Positions 16,073 through 24,532 are shown, counted from the first letter of the stretch. The stretch: 43,964 nt of DNA from JAUYQR01 sp031415015 (GCA_031415015.1 JANOQT010000054.1:1-43964), one strand, 5' to 3'. Translations and numbers: made by a program. Notes: a model not told the origin generated them from the letters alone.

Positions 16073-19018
16073 ATGCAACAGCTTGGCACCAAGACGCTGA
16101 CCGTGGACGGCGTGACCGTGTTTTCCGATCACGCTGATCCGAACCAGTTCTGGTATCTGCCTGCCCCGGTGGCGTTGGCCAAACGCGCGCTGGACGGGCG
16201 GCCTGCGTTCACGATGATAAAATGGCGACCGGCGGCGGTGACAGCAGGGGCCAAGGGCGGTGGGTTCGCCACGTTCGAGGTGAACCTGAAGCTGCCGGAA
16301 AATACCGAGCGGTCGATCCGTGCGCAGGTGCGCAGCATGCCGGGGGTCAGCGGTGCGGTACGGCTGTCGGCGATTCCCTTCGACGAAGGCACGGTGCGCT
16401 GCATCGCGCTGGATCTGGACGGGCCGGGCGGCACGGCTGCCCCGGCCAACGCCCCGCCGGGCACGTTTCGCGCGGTAGAGACGATCCGGGGGGCGGCGCA
16501 GCCTTCGCTGGCGGGGGACAATACGGCGGCGTTTTCGCTGACCCTGACGCAGGAGGGCGCGATCATTCTGGAGCAGGCCTTTGCGCAGGGCACGACGCCG
16601 GTGGGGGCGGTCTATGACCTGAAGTATTCGATCCTGCGGCCTGCGCTGTCAGTGATCATCAAGGCGAATTACGAGGATATCTTCCAGCACTTTTCGGCGG
16701 GCCTAGAGGCGCAGGTTTATTGGGTGAAGGCCGGGATCGACGCCGGGTTCGAAAAGATGGTGTCGGAAGGGGTGATCGACATCGAGGTAATCGACTTTAC
16801 CGGCGAGGAGGACAAGGCCGACAAGGAGCAGTGGGCGCTGGATTTCTTCAAGGACAATCTGCTGTCGAAGTGGTTCGAGCCGTCGATCAGCCCGGCAGAT
16901 GTGGAAAGCCGGTTGGCCAAGCCCGAGGGGTTGGATGCAGTAATGAAGCGGGCGCGGGAAATGAACCCGACGCCACCTGCTGTGACGCAGCCCGCGACGA
17001 CGCAGCCGGGCGTGGCACAACCCGGGCAGCCGGGGGTGGCGCAACGCCAGCCCGCGTCACTGGCGGTGGTGCGCAATCCCGAGCCGCCGCCTGCCGGGCA
17101 GGGATTGCGGCTGGAGCCGGGCAGCACCGGGGATGAGGAAAGGCTGGCGGTTGACGGTCCGCCGGGCTGGACAGCGACGGTGGGCGGTGCGCCAGCGGTG
17201 CTGCGCGATGGCAGGATCGTGCTCAGTGTTCCCGGCGGGGGTGCTGCGCAGACGGTCAACGTGGTCTGGCCGGGGTCGGGTGGGGGCGGGGGTGGTCCTG
17301 TGGCCCCAGCCGTGAACCGGCAGTTCAAGCTGTTCTTCGAGAAGGACAAACCGTTGGCGGCGGGCTTTGCCAACACAACGGTGCTTTATGCAACTGACAG
17401 GACAACCGATCAGCGGTTCAAGACCGCCAGCGGCCCGGTGGGTGAGCCGCCGCCGCCCGGCGGGTTGCAGGGGGCGGCGCTGTTCCGCGCCTGGGTGAAC
17501 ACGCTGCCCGATCCGCGGAACATCAATTTCGAAGGCAATGCAAGTTACGAAGAGCTGACCCCGGATCCGCTGGGTCCGCCCCCGGCGCGCGAAAACCACG
17601 ACATAGCGCTGTCGGGTCGCCGGATCGAAGTGGCGCGGGCGTCAATGCAGGGCCGTGGCAGAACAGGTACGATTACGGCACACGGGCACGCGGCCGCACA
17701 GGCGGCCCGGCGACTGGATCAGCCGGAAGACCGCTACGTGGTGGCAACCTGGGTTGGAGGTGTTGCGCCGCCGGTGCCCCCGGTGCCTGTGGTGGCCGAG
17801 GTGCGTGTGACCGGGGTGATCCAGCGCGCGGCGGCGGTGGTGCCACCTGTGGTGCCGCCAGTCGTGCCGCCGGTGGTTCCCCCCGTGGTACCGCCGGTGA
17901 CGCCTCCGGTCATCCCCTCGATCCCGATCCCGTCAAGCATGCCGGCGCTGGTGTCGTTCAAGTTGAAGTTCATCCAGAAGGAGGAACGCAAGTCGGTGAC
18001 CCTGCGCTATCACCGCACCGAAGCGGTACAGCGGACCTACGCGCCGCAGGGCTTCATCGGGCTGATGCTGGGCGAGATCGACGATCTGTCGAAGCATTTC
18101 GTCGAGGTCGATCTGGACCACCCGTTCTTCCGCAACTTTGAAGTGACGGTGGATGCGCCGGTCGATTATGCGCGGATCGGGCTGAACTCGATCCAGGTGG
18201 CGGTGGATTACGGCAATCCGGCGGATCCGGTGACGCTGAAGCACAAGGACATGATCTTTGACCCCGCAACGCCGACGCGGGATACCTTTACCACCTTCAT
18301 GAGCCCTGCGCTGGATGTGGCCTACAGCGCCGGAACCCAGTTCCACTTCGACGCCGAACAGGGGTCTGGCTGGCAGGGTGAAAAACTGAGCTATGAATTC
18401 CCCGCCGTGCAGACCATCGACCGGACGCTGATGGTGACGCCGCATGCGCATCTGGGGTTCATCGAAGTGTCGGTGATCGCCAACCGCATCGACGCCGAGA
18501 TGGTCGAGCGGATCGTGGTCGATCTGCGGTTCGAGGACCCCTCGGGCTGGGTGGCGACCAGGACGATGATCGTGCGGGCGGGCGACGCGCCGCAGCCGTG
18601 GAAGGTGCGGACCTCGTCGCCGGATGCGCGGGAATACAGCTATGTGCTGACGCATCACCTGAAGGGCGGCAACCCGCCGGTGGTGGATGACCCGGTGGTC
18701 AGCACGGCGAATGCGGTGGCGGTGGACGATCCGTTCCCGGATGCCCTGGACCTTGACCTGATCCCGATGTGGGATCCCGCACGCGTCAGGATGGTGTTCG
18801 TGGACGTGACCTACACCGATGCCGCCAACAGGATCGAGCGGGCAGAACGTATCGAGTTCAAGGGCGATGATCAGGACGTGCGGCGTTTGCGGATCACCCT
18901 GCGCAACCGTCGCGCGCGGGAGTTCGGCTGGAAGGCGCTGTATGTGCTGCGCGATGGCGGGCGGTTCGAGCGGCCGATGACGCTGACGACCGAGACGCTG
19001 GTCGAGCTGTCGATGTGA
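16073..19018 (+). CDS. Large beta-repeat protein 4 of the caspase-associated cluster (981 aa), with inserted domain and proline linker
   Basis: The start at 16073 follows GAGAGGGAGAGACC. N-terminal signature: VTVFSDHADPNQFWYLPAPV, FTMIKWRPAAV, KGGGFATFEVNLKL. Core module: AFSLTLTQEGAIILEQAF, then AVYDLKYSILRPALSVII. At about 296-620 it carries a long insert: a Thr/Gln/Pro linker, a small beta segment, then a region of about 130 residues (FKLFFEKD near 420, NINFEGNASYEE, NHDIALSGRRIEVARASM) whose order resembles an OmpA-like fold; this likeness is tentative. A run of VVPP repeats follows (589 onward). Then come EERKSVTLRYHRTEAVQRTYAPQGF and HFVEVDLDHPFF, as in the 12876 protein, and beta-rich repeats to the end. 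The next gene begins inside the stop codon (GTGA). Confidence 0.8.
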   Translation: MQQLGTKTLTVDGVTVFSDHADPNQFWYLPAPVALAKRALDGRPAFTMIKWRPAAVTAGAKGGGFATFEVNLKLPENTERSIRAQVRSMPGVSGAVRLSAIPFDEGTVRCIALDLDGPGGTAAPANAPPGTFRAVETIRGAAQPSLAGDNTAAFSLTLTQEGAIILEQAFAQGTTPVGAVYDLKYSILRPALSVIIKANYEDIFQHFSAGLEAQVYWVKAGIDAGFEKMVSEGVIDIEVIDFTGEEDKADKEQWALDFFKDNLLSKWFEPSISPADVESRLAKPEGLDAVMKRAREMNPTPPAVTQPATTQPGVAQPGQPGVAQRQPASLAVVRNPEPPPAGQGLRLEPGSTGDEERLAVDGPPGWTATVGGAPAVLRDGRIVLSVPGGGAAQTVNVVWPGSGGGGGGPVAPAVNRQFKLFFEKDKPLAAGFANTTVLYATDRTTDQRFKTASGPVGEPPPPGGLQGAALFRAWVNTLPDPRNINFEGNASYEELTPDPLGPPPARENHDIALSGRRIEVARASMQGRGRTGTITAHGHAAAQAARRLDQPEDRYVVATWVGGVAPPVPPVPVVAEVRVTGVIQRAAAVVPPVVPPVVPPVVPPVVPPVTPPVIPSIPIPSSMPALVSFKLKFIQKEERKSVTLRYHRTEAVQRTYAPQGFIGLMLGEIDDLSKHFVEVDLDHPFFRNFEVTVDAPVDYARIGLNSIQVAVDYGNPADPVTLKHKDMIFDPATPTRDTFTTFMSPALDVAYSAGTQFHFDAEQGSGWQGEKLSYEFPAVQTIDRTLMVTPHAHLGFIEVSVIANRIDAEMVERIVVDLRFEDPSGWVATRTMIVRAGDAPQPWKVRTSSPDAREYSYVLTHHLKGGNPPVVDDPVVSTANAVAVDDPFPDALDLDLIPMWDPARVRMVFVDVTYTDAANRIERAERIEFKGDDQDVRRLRITLRNRRAREFGWKALYVLRDGGRFERPMTLTTETLVELSM
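17837..17920 (+). repeat. In-frame 12 bp repeat coding a Val-Val-Pro-Pro linker
   Basis: Five consecutive VVPP units, then VTPP and VIPS, starting at codon 589 of the 981 aa protein. The DNA copies differ at third positions, so the repeat is old or selected at the protein level rather than a fresh slippage product. Such a run should form a stiff polyproline II rod between the inserted region and the C-terminal half. Confidence 0.85.
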
Positions 19019-19908
19019 CCCGCGCCGCCTTGGATGCCGTGCTGGACCGGCTGGCCGGTGAGGCCCCCGGGGCGGTGGCGCGGGGCCGGGTGGCACTGGG
19101 TCGGGCGTTGAGGTGGATGGACTGCACGGTGTGGCCGGAGGCCAGCTGGCGGTTTTCCGGTCTGGCGTCCGGCGCGCCGGTGGAACTGGTCTGGCGACCG
19201 GGGCGACGGGGGTTGTTCTGGACGGCCGACCCGGCTGCGCCCGAGATGGACCGTGCGCGCAGGTTTCACCGGGGGTTGGCGCTGCTGCGCGCCAACGGCG
19301 CAGGGTTGTGCGCTGCCGACCGGCGGCTGGCGGCACGGGCTTTTGCGATGACCCGGGCGGAGTGGCCGGTGTTTGTGGCCGGGCGCCATGATGGGGCGGG
19401 CGATACGGGCAAGGTCTATCTGCATGGCAGTACGGTCCCGGACGGGTTTGGTGATCTTGCAAGGCAGATCACCGGGGCGGATGTGCCGATGATGACAGGT
19501 GTATCCAGCACCGGCCTGCGCGAGTTGTACTGGCATCGCCAACCACGGCGGGCCGGTGATCTGTGGCGGATGCGGCGCGACCCGGCGCTTGCCCCTTTGG
19601 CCGAGGCGCTGGATGCGCTTTTGACCGACTGGACCGGGCAGGGGCTGGACGGTGGGGGCCGGATCGGGCTGAGCCTGACAGCGGGCATGGAGGGTCGTCC
19701 GCTGGCGCTGGCGGCGTTTGTGTTTCTGCGGCAGGCGGGGGGCGAGGTGGTCGTGCGCAACCGCCTGCTGCGCGAGGGGGGCGAGGCGAACCCGGCGATG
19801 GCAGAGTTGTGGGCGGAGGGCAGGCTGAGGCCGATGCTATTGACGCTGGGGGTGACGGCGGCGGGGGCGCAGGCGGCGCTGGGGCTGCGGCTGGCTTTGC
19901 CGGGGTGA
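19015..19908 (+). CDS. Uncharacterised 297 aa protein, last gene of the caspase-associated cluster
   Basis: The GTG start at 19015 overlaps the preceding TGA (GTGA), so it is translationally coupled to the 981 aa paralogue. I do not recognise it. It has no signal peptide or membrane segment. Visible segments are ASWRFSGLASGAPVELVW, RRFHRGLALLRANG, KVYLHGSTVPDGF, TGVSSTGLRELYW and LALAAFVFLRQAGGE. Alternating strands and helices with Tyr-containing strands faintly recall alpha-beta-beta-alpha barrel proteins, but I would not assign it. Its stop lies 8 bp from the stop of the convergent inositol operon, so the cluster ends here. Confidence 0.72.
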   Translation: MTRAALDAVLDRLAGEAPGAVARGRVALGRALRWMDCTVWPEASWRFSGLASGAPVELVWRPGRRGLFWTADPAAPEMDRARRFHRGLALLRANGAGLCAADRRLAARAFAMTRAEWPVFVAGRHDGAGDTGKVYLHGSTVPDGFGDLARQITGADVPMMTGVSSTGLRELYWHRQPRRAGDLWRMRRDPALAPLAEALDALLTDWTGQGLDGGGRIGLSLTAGMEGRPLALAAFVFLRQAGGEVVVRNRLLREGGEANPAMAELWAEGRLRPMLLTLGVTAAGAQAALGLRLALPG

Positions 19909-19916
19909 TCCGGCGG

Positions 19917-20753
19917 TCAGCGGGGTTCGCACAGGCTTGCGATGGCACGCTGTGCGGCGGCAGACATCGGGTCGATGGTTTCGCGCAGGATCTGGATGCG
20001 GTCGAACCGGTCCGGATCGCGGGCGACGGCTTGGCGCAAGGCATCGCCGAAGGCCATCCGAAGCTCGGTGCCGATGTTGAATTTGCAGACAGTGGTGTCC
20101 CTTGCCAGTTGCCGCCGCAGCGCCGGGGGCAGCCCGGACCCGCCGTGCAGCACCAGTGGCAGGCTGGGGGCGGCGGCCTGAATGGCGCGCAAACGCGGCT
20201 GGTCTACCGTTCCGTCCTGTGAGGTCATCAGATGACTGTTGCCGACCGACACCGCCAGCGCGTCAACGCCTGTTTCACCTGCAAAGCGCGCCACTTCGGC
20301 GGGATCGGTTCCCAAGGATGCGGCACCGTCATGATAGCCGACATAGCCCAGTTCCGCCTCGACCGAGACGCCGTGCCGGTGGGCAAGGACAACGATGTCG
20401 CGGGTAAGGGCGATGTTTTCCTCCAGCGGCAGGGCGGACCCGTCATACATCACTGAGGTAAAGCCGCAGTCTATCGCCACCTGGCAGATCGCTGCGCTTT
20501 CGCCGTGGTCCAGATGCGCCACGACCGGGACCGATGCGGTTTCGGCAAGGCAGCGGAACATCGCGCCAAGGACGGGCAGGGGCGTGTGCGCGCGGCAACC
20601 GGGACCGGCTTGCAGGATCACCGGGCGGTTCTGGGCTTCGGCAGCGCGCACGAAGGCCACGGCATCTTCCCAGCCAAGCACGACCAGCCCGGCCACCGCC
20701 GTGCCGTCGGTCAGACAGGGCGTCAGGACCTGCGACAGGGTGGCGAGGGTCAT
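19917..20753 (-). CDS. iolJ: Class II aldolase, probably 2-deoxy-5-keto-gluconate-6-phosphate aldolase (IolJ-type)
   Basis: Predicted 278 aa, a zinc-dependent class II fructose-bisphosphate aldolase family member. Visible motifs: VVAHLDHGES (catalytic Asp and zinc-binding His), VSVEAELGYVGYHD, LVLHGGSGLP (zinc His) and KFNIGTEL (phosphate binding). By context, directly after iolB, iolC and iolD, it most likely splits 2-deoxy-5-keto-D-gluconate 6-phosphate into dihydroxyacetone phosphate and malonate semialdehyde. A fructose- or tagatose-bisphosphate specificity cannot be excluded from sequence. Its start overlaps the iolB stop (ATGA), and it is the last gene of the minus-strand inositol operon. 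Confidence 0.82.
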   Translation of the reverse strand: MTLATLSQVLTPCLTDGTAVAGLVVLGWEDAVAFVRAAEAQNRPVILQAGPGCRAHTPLPVLGAMFRCLAETASVPVVAHLDHGESAAICQVAIDCGFTSVMYDGSALPLEENIALTRDIVVLAHRHGVSVEAELGYVGYHDGAASLGTDPAEVARFAGETGVDALAVSVGNSHLMTSQDGTVDQPRLRAIQAAAPSLPLVLHGGSGLPPALRRQLARDTTVCKFNIGTELRMAFGDALRQAVARDPDRFDRIQILRETIDPMSAAAQRAIASLCEPR

Positions 20754-21592
20754 TTGAACTTTGCGATCATGTCCTTGATCCCCGGGATCGTTTCGATCTG
20801 GTAGGCATGGCTGGGCTGGAAATACTGGACCAGCGAGCGTTGGGTTTGCCCGGCGAGGATGGTGAAATAATACATCTCATAGCCCGGCAGCACGCAGCAG
20901 GGATGATAGCCCTTGTCGATGGCGACCGTCGATCCGTCGACGATGTGATAGGCGTCGCCCGACACCCCGTCCTCACGTTGCAGCATTTGCAGGCCAGACC
21001 CGTGGGGCGGGTTGAAGCGGAAGTTGTAGGCCTCGTCATGCCGCGTCTCAAGGGGCAGGCGGTCGGTGTCGTGCTTGTGGCTGGGAAAGCCCGACCAGCC
21101 GCCGCTGCCCACGGTGTACAGTTCCGACACCAGCAGGCGACCGACGCGGCCATGATATTTGGTGCCAAGGATATGCTTGATCTTGCGGTGGGTCTTGGTG
21201 TCATCCGATCCGTATTGGACCGGGTCGACATCGCCCGCGCGCATGGCGAAAGGGGTCAGCACCTGATCGAACCGGGCACCGGCCACGAACACCTCGGCGC
21301 GGTCCGACAGGCAGGTGATCTGCGCGGGCGTGCCGGTGGGGATGTAGACGCCTTCGGGTTCGCCGTCCCAGACGTTGAGGCGGCGTGTGCCGATATTGGC
21401 AAAGGTCTCGCCGGCGGTCTGCACGTCGATGGTGCCGGTGGCGGGCACGATGCAGGTCTCGTACCCCGGAACGGTCGAAGTATGGGTTTCGCCCCGCGCC
21501 AATTTCACGATGTTGAAATAGACCAGCGGCACCAGCGGGTGATCCGCGCCGATGATCGCGCGGTTCTGGTTGTCGAAGGGTGCGATGTGCAT
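20750..21592 (-). CDS. iolB: 5-deoxy-glucuronate isomerase IolB
   Basis: Predicted 280 aa, full length for IolB. The double cupin fold shows in the second half as SGFPSHKHDTD (metal-binding His residues), the ETRHDEAYNFRF glutamate segment and YHPCCVLPGYEMYYF, all typical of IolB. The enzyme converts 5-deoxy-D-glucuronate to 2-deoxy-5-keto-D-gluconate, between IolD and IolC in the pathway. It lies 33 bp after iolC and overlaps the aldolase gene by 4 bp. Confidence 0.95.
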   Translation of the reverse strand: MHIAPFDNQNRAIIGADHPLVPLVYFNIVKLARGETHTSTVPGYETCIVPATGTIDVQTAGETFANIGTRRLNVWDGEPEGVYIPTGTPAQITCLSDRAEVFVAGARFDQVLTPFAMRAGDVDPVQYGSDDTKTHRKIKHILGTKYHGRVGRLLVSELYTVGSGGWSGFPSHKHDTDRLPLETRHDEAYNFRFNPPHGSGLQMLQREDGVSGDAYHIVDGSTVAIDKGYHPCCVLPGYEMYYFTILAGQTQRSLVQYFQPSHAYQIETIPGIKDMIAKFK

Positions 21593-21625
21593 GGTGGGCC
21601 TTTCGGTCGGGGCTTAGCTCGGGGC

Positions 21626-22588
21626 TTAGTAACAGGCGATGAACTGGTCGAGCGTGGTCACATCGGGCGAGGCGGGTGCGCAACCGACGCCCGCCACGAT
21701 GATGGCGGCGGTGGCTGCGCCGCGCTGGACCGCCGTTTCCAGCGGGTGCCCCGTCACCAGCCCGGCCAGCAGGCCCCCCATGAAGCCGTCGCCCGCGCCC
21801 ATCGGTTTCAGGGCGTTGATGGGAAAGATGCCGGTCTCAAAGCTGGTGTCGGGCGTGAAGGTGACCGCGCCAAGGCTGCCGCGTTTGTAGACGGTAAAGA
21901 GGGCGCTTCTGGCCAGCGCCTTGGCCAGATCGCGCCCCTGATCATGGCCGCCCGCCAGCAGGCCGAATTCATCGTCATTGCCGATGATGATATCGGAAGC
22001 CTCGGCGGCCTGGCGGCAGATCAGCGCGGCCTCGGCGGGCGAGGGCCAGGAATAGGCCCGGTAATCCACGTCCAGGACCACCAGCGCCCCGGCGGCGCGG
22101 GCCAAGCCAATAGCCTCACGCGTCGCACTGCGCGAGGGTTCCGCAGCCAGCGCCGTGCCAGTTATGACTAGGGCTGCAACGGCGGAGTAATCCACCGCTG
22201 CGACATCCGCCACTGACAGGGCAAAATCGGCGGCACCGTTTCGATATAGGACGCTTTGGCAATTGGTTGCGATGGTTTCCACGATGGCCAGCGAATTTCG
22301 CGCCTCGCCACCAACCGCCCGCACATGCCGGGCATCGACGCCGTACCGCGCCAGTTCGGTCAGGCAGTAGCGCCCCACCGCATCATCGGACACACAGGTC
22401 AGCAAGGACGCGGTAGCACCCTGCCGGGCCAGAGCCACGGCGATGTTGCCCGCAGAGCCACCGATGGCAGCGGTGAACTTTTGCGCCACCTCGATCCGGG
22501 TGCCGGGGGGATCGGCGTAAAGGTCCATGCCGACCCGACCCAGAATGACAAACCGGTTCAGGCGCATCCGGTCAAGCGAGTGCGGCAT
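21626..22588 (-). CDS. iolC: 5-dehydro-2-deoxygluconokinase IolC (PfkB family)
   Basis: Predicted 320 aa. A PfkB-type sugar kinase: FVILGRVGMDLYAD at the N-terminus, the AAIGGSAGNIAVALARQG segment that binds substrate, and PMGAGDGFMGGLLAG near the C-terminus with the catalytic Asp and anion hole. It phosphorylates 2-deoxy-5-keto-D-gluconate. The ATG at 22588 is preferred over a GTG at 22591, because it overlaps the iolD stop as TGATG and should be coupled to it. It is a stand-alone kinase, without the C-terminal DUF2090 extension found in some proteobacterial IolC proteins. Confidence 0.93.
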   Translation of the reverse strand: MPHSLDRMRLNRFVILGRVGMDLYADPPGTRIEVAQKFTAAIGGSAGNIAVALARQGATASLLTCVSDDAVGRYCLTELARYGVDARHVRAVGGEARNSLAIVETIATNCQSVLYRNGAADFALSVADVAAVDYSAVAALVITGTALAAEPSRSATREAIGLARAAGALVVLDVDYRAYSWPSPAEAALICRQAAEASDIIIGNDDEFGLLAGGHDQGRDLAKALARSALFTVYKRGSLGAVTFTPDTSFETGIFPINALKPMGAGDGFMGGLLAGLVTGHPLETAVQRGAATAAIIVAGVGCAPASPDVTTLDQFIACY

Positions 22589-24468
22589 CACAGGCCAACC
22601 CGCTGTCTGGCGCGGCCTGCCTCAATCCCCGCGCGGGCGGTGGCGATGCCGGGTCGGGTGCTGATCTCAGCGGTTCCCACCTCCCACCAGGCATGGCCTT
22701 GTTCGGTCCAGCCGTCATGCGGATCGACGCGCATGACGATGACGCTGGTACGGTCGGCGGCGCGGGCGCGGTCGAAGGCAGCGCCCAATTCGTCAATCGA
22801 TGACACCTCTTCGGCAATCGCGCCCATGGCGCGGGCGTGGGCGGTGAAATCGACGGTGAATGGTTCCGGGATCGTGGGGCAATCGGCAATCAGCGTATTG
22901 AAGCTGGCGTTACCGGTGTTCTTTTGCAGCTTGTTGATGACGGCAAAGCCGCCGTTGTCCAGCACCAGAATGATCAGTTTGTGCCCAGTGAGGACCGAGG
23001 AATAGATGTCGGAGTTCATCAGCAAGTACGATCCGTCGCCGACAAACACTACGGTTTCCGCATCGGGCCGGGTTTCGGCCTGCGCGATGCGCGCGCCCCA
23101 GCCGCCGGCGATTTCATAGCCCATGCAGGAAAAGCCGAATTCAACATCCACGGTGCCGATGCCAAGACTGCGCCAGTTGGCGGTCACCTCGGCGGGCAGG
23201 CCTCCGGCGGCGGTGACGATGCGGTCCTGCGGCGTGCAGCGGTCGTTGACCGCCCCGATGGCCTGCGCATAGGTCGGCAGGCCGTTGCGCGGGGCCACAT
23301 TGCGGGCGACGTAGGTGTTCCATGCCTGGCGCTCGGCCTGTGCAAGGGCCGTCCAGTCCGGCGGGGCGCGGTAGTCCCCAAGCGCCCTGCCAAGCTGCGC
23401 CAGCCCGGATTTCGCGTCGCAGACCAAGGGCAGCGACAGATGCTTGCTGGCGTCGTGGCGGCCTACGTTCAGGCCGATGATCCGGGCGTCAGGCGCGAAG
23501 GCCGACCATGAGCCGGTGGTGAAATCCTGCAGTCGGGTGCCGACGGCCAAAATCACGTCGGCCTGTGCCGCGACGGTGTTGGCGCTGTCCGATCCGGTGA
23601 CGCCGATCGGGCCCGCGTTCAGGGGGTGATCCCAGATCAGATTGGCGCGCCCGGCGATGGTCTCCACAACCGGAATGGCGTGGCGTTCGGCAAAGGCGGT
23701 CAGGTCGGCCACCGCGCCGGAATACTGCACCCCACCGCCGGCGATGATCAGCGGGCGCTTTGCGTTCGTCAATGCCACTGCGGCGTCCTGAACCTCGGCC
23801 ATGTCGGGCGCGGGGCGGCGGATGCGGTGCAGGCGCGGGGCAAAAAAGGCGGCCGGGTAATCCCACGCCCAGCCTTGCAGGTCTTGCGGCAGGGCGAGGA
23901 AGGCCGGGCCGCAATCGGCGGGGTCGAGCATCGTGTTCAGCGCGGCGGGCAGGCTGTTGAGGATTTGCGCCGGATGGGTGATGCGGTCCCAGAAGCGGCA
24001 GACGGATTTGAAGGCATCGGTAACCCCCAGCGTCGGATTGCCGAAGTGTTCCAGTTGTTGCAGGACCGGGTCCGGCAGGCGGGTGGCAAAGTTGTCGCCG
24101 CATAGCAGCAACATCGGCAGGCGGTTGGCATGGGCCAGTGCGGCTGCGGTCAGCAGGTTGGCGGTGCCGGGACCGGCGGAGGCGGTGCAGAACATGAAGC
24201 GCCGCCGCAGATGCGTCTTGGCATAGGCGGCGGCGGCAAAGCCCATGCTTTGTTCGTTTTGCCCCCGGTACAGCGGCAATTCGGCGCGGGCCGCATACAG
24301 TGCTTCGCCGAGGGAGGGGGCATTGCCGTGGCCAAAGATGCCGAACCCGCCGCCACAGATGCGTTGACGGATGCCGTCAACCTCGATGAACTGGTTGGCA
24401 AGGAAGGCGACGATGGCCTGCGCCACAGTCAGCCGCAGGGTCGCTGGGGAGGGGTCGGTGAGTGCCAT
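22588..24468 (-). CDS. iolD: 3D-(3,5/4)-trihydroxycyclohexane-1,2-dione hydrolase IolD (ThDP-dependent)
   Basis: Predicted 626 aa, the usual size. The ThDP enzyme layout is complete: an N-terminal Pyr domain with YRGQNEQSMGFAAAAYAK (catalytic Glu in the cofactor-facing turn), a central domain with ANLIWDHPLNAGPIGVTG, and a C-terminal PP domain with VVFVGDGSYLLMNSDIY and LDNGGF (GDG...N motif for Mg-diphosphate). It opens the ring of diketo-inositol to 5-deoxy-D-glucuronate. The ATG at 24468 is preferred over an upstream in-frame TTG at 24519, because homologues begin close to LRLTVAQAIVAFL. It is the first gene of the minus-strand iolDCB-aldolase operon. Confidence 0.95.
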   Translation of the reverse strand: MALTDPSPATLRLTVAQAIVAFLANQFIEVDGIRQRICGGGFGIFGHGNAPSLGEALYAARAELPLYRGQNEQSMGFAAAAYAKTHLRRRFMFCTASAGPGTANLLTAAALAHANRLPMLLLCGDNFATRLPDPVLQQLEHFGNPTLGVTDAFKSVCRFWDRITHPAQILNSLPAALNTMLDPADCGPAFLALPQDLQGWAWDYPAAFFAPRLHRIRRPAPDMAEVQDAAVALTNAKRPLIIAGGGVQYSGAVADLTAFAERHAIPVVETIAGRANLIWDHPLNAGPIGVTGSDSANTVAAQADVILAVGTRLQDFTTGSWSAFAPDARIIGLNVGRHDASKHLSLPLVCDAKSGLAQLGRALGDYRAPPDWTALAQAERQAWNTYVARNVAPRNGLPTYAQAIGAVNDRCTPQDRIVTAAGGLPAEVTANWRSLGIGTVDVEFGFSCMGYEIAGGWGARIAQAETRPDAETVVFVGDGSYLLMNSDIYSSVLTGHKLIILVLDNGGFAVINKLQKNTGNASFNTLIADCPTIPEPFTVDFTAHARAMGAIAEEVSSIDELGAAFDRARAADRTSVIVMRVDPHDGWTEQGHAWWEVGTAEISTRPGIATARAGIEAGRARQRVGL

Positions 24469-24502
24469 GGTGATGCCTGTTGTCGCGGGGGTCGAAATCG
24501 CA

Positions 24503-24532
24503 TTGACGATGTCTTGCAAGATACGTTATCAA
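24503..24532 (+). promoter_or_regulatory. Probable promoter of the divergent inositol dehydrogenase operon
   Basis: TTGACG at 24503-24508 and TATCAA at 24527-24532 are separated by 18 bp and lie upstream of the gene at 24573. The predicted start of transcription would fall at or inside the operator palindrome just downstream, as expected for LacI-type repression. Confidence 0.5.

Noticed and set aside
17933..19462. 509-codon open frame on the minus strand
   Set aside because: Antisense shadow of the 981 aa and 297 aa genes; composition is Arg/Pro/His-rich with no known motif.
3495..19908. Extracellular contractile injection system or phage-tail-like cluster
   Set aside because: Large beta-rich proteins and operon layout suggested it, but I see no sheath, tube, baseplate, LysM spike-collar protein, AAA+ ATPase or tape-measure protein.
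20534..22171. 545-codon open frame on the plus strand
   Set aside because: It runs opposite iolJ, iolB and iolC, which are certain; the composition is that of a reverse complement of GC-rich coding sequence.
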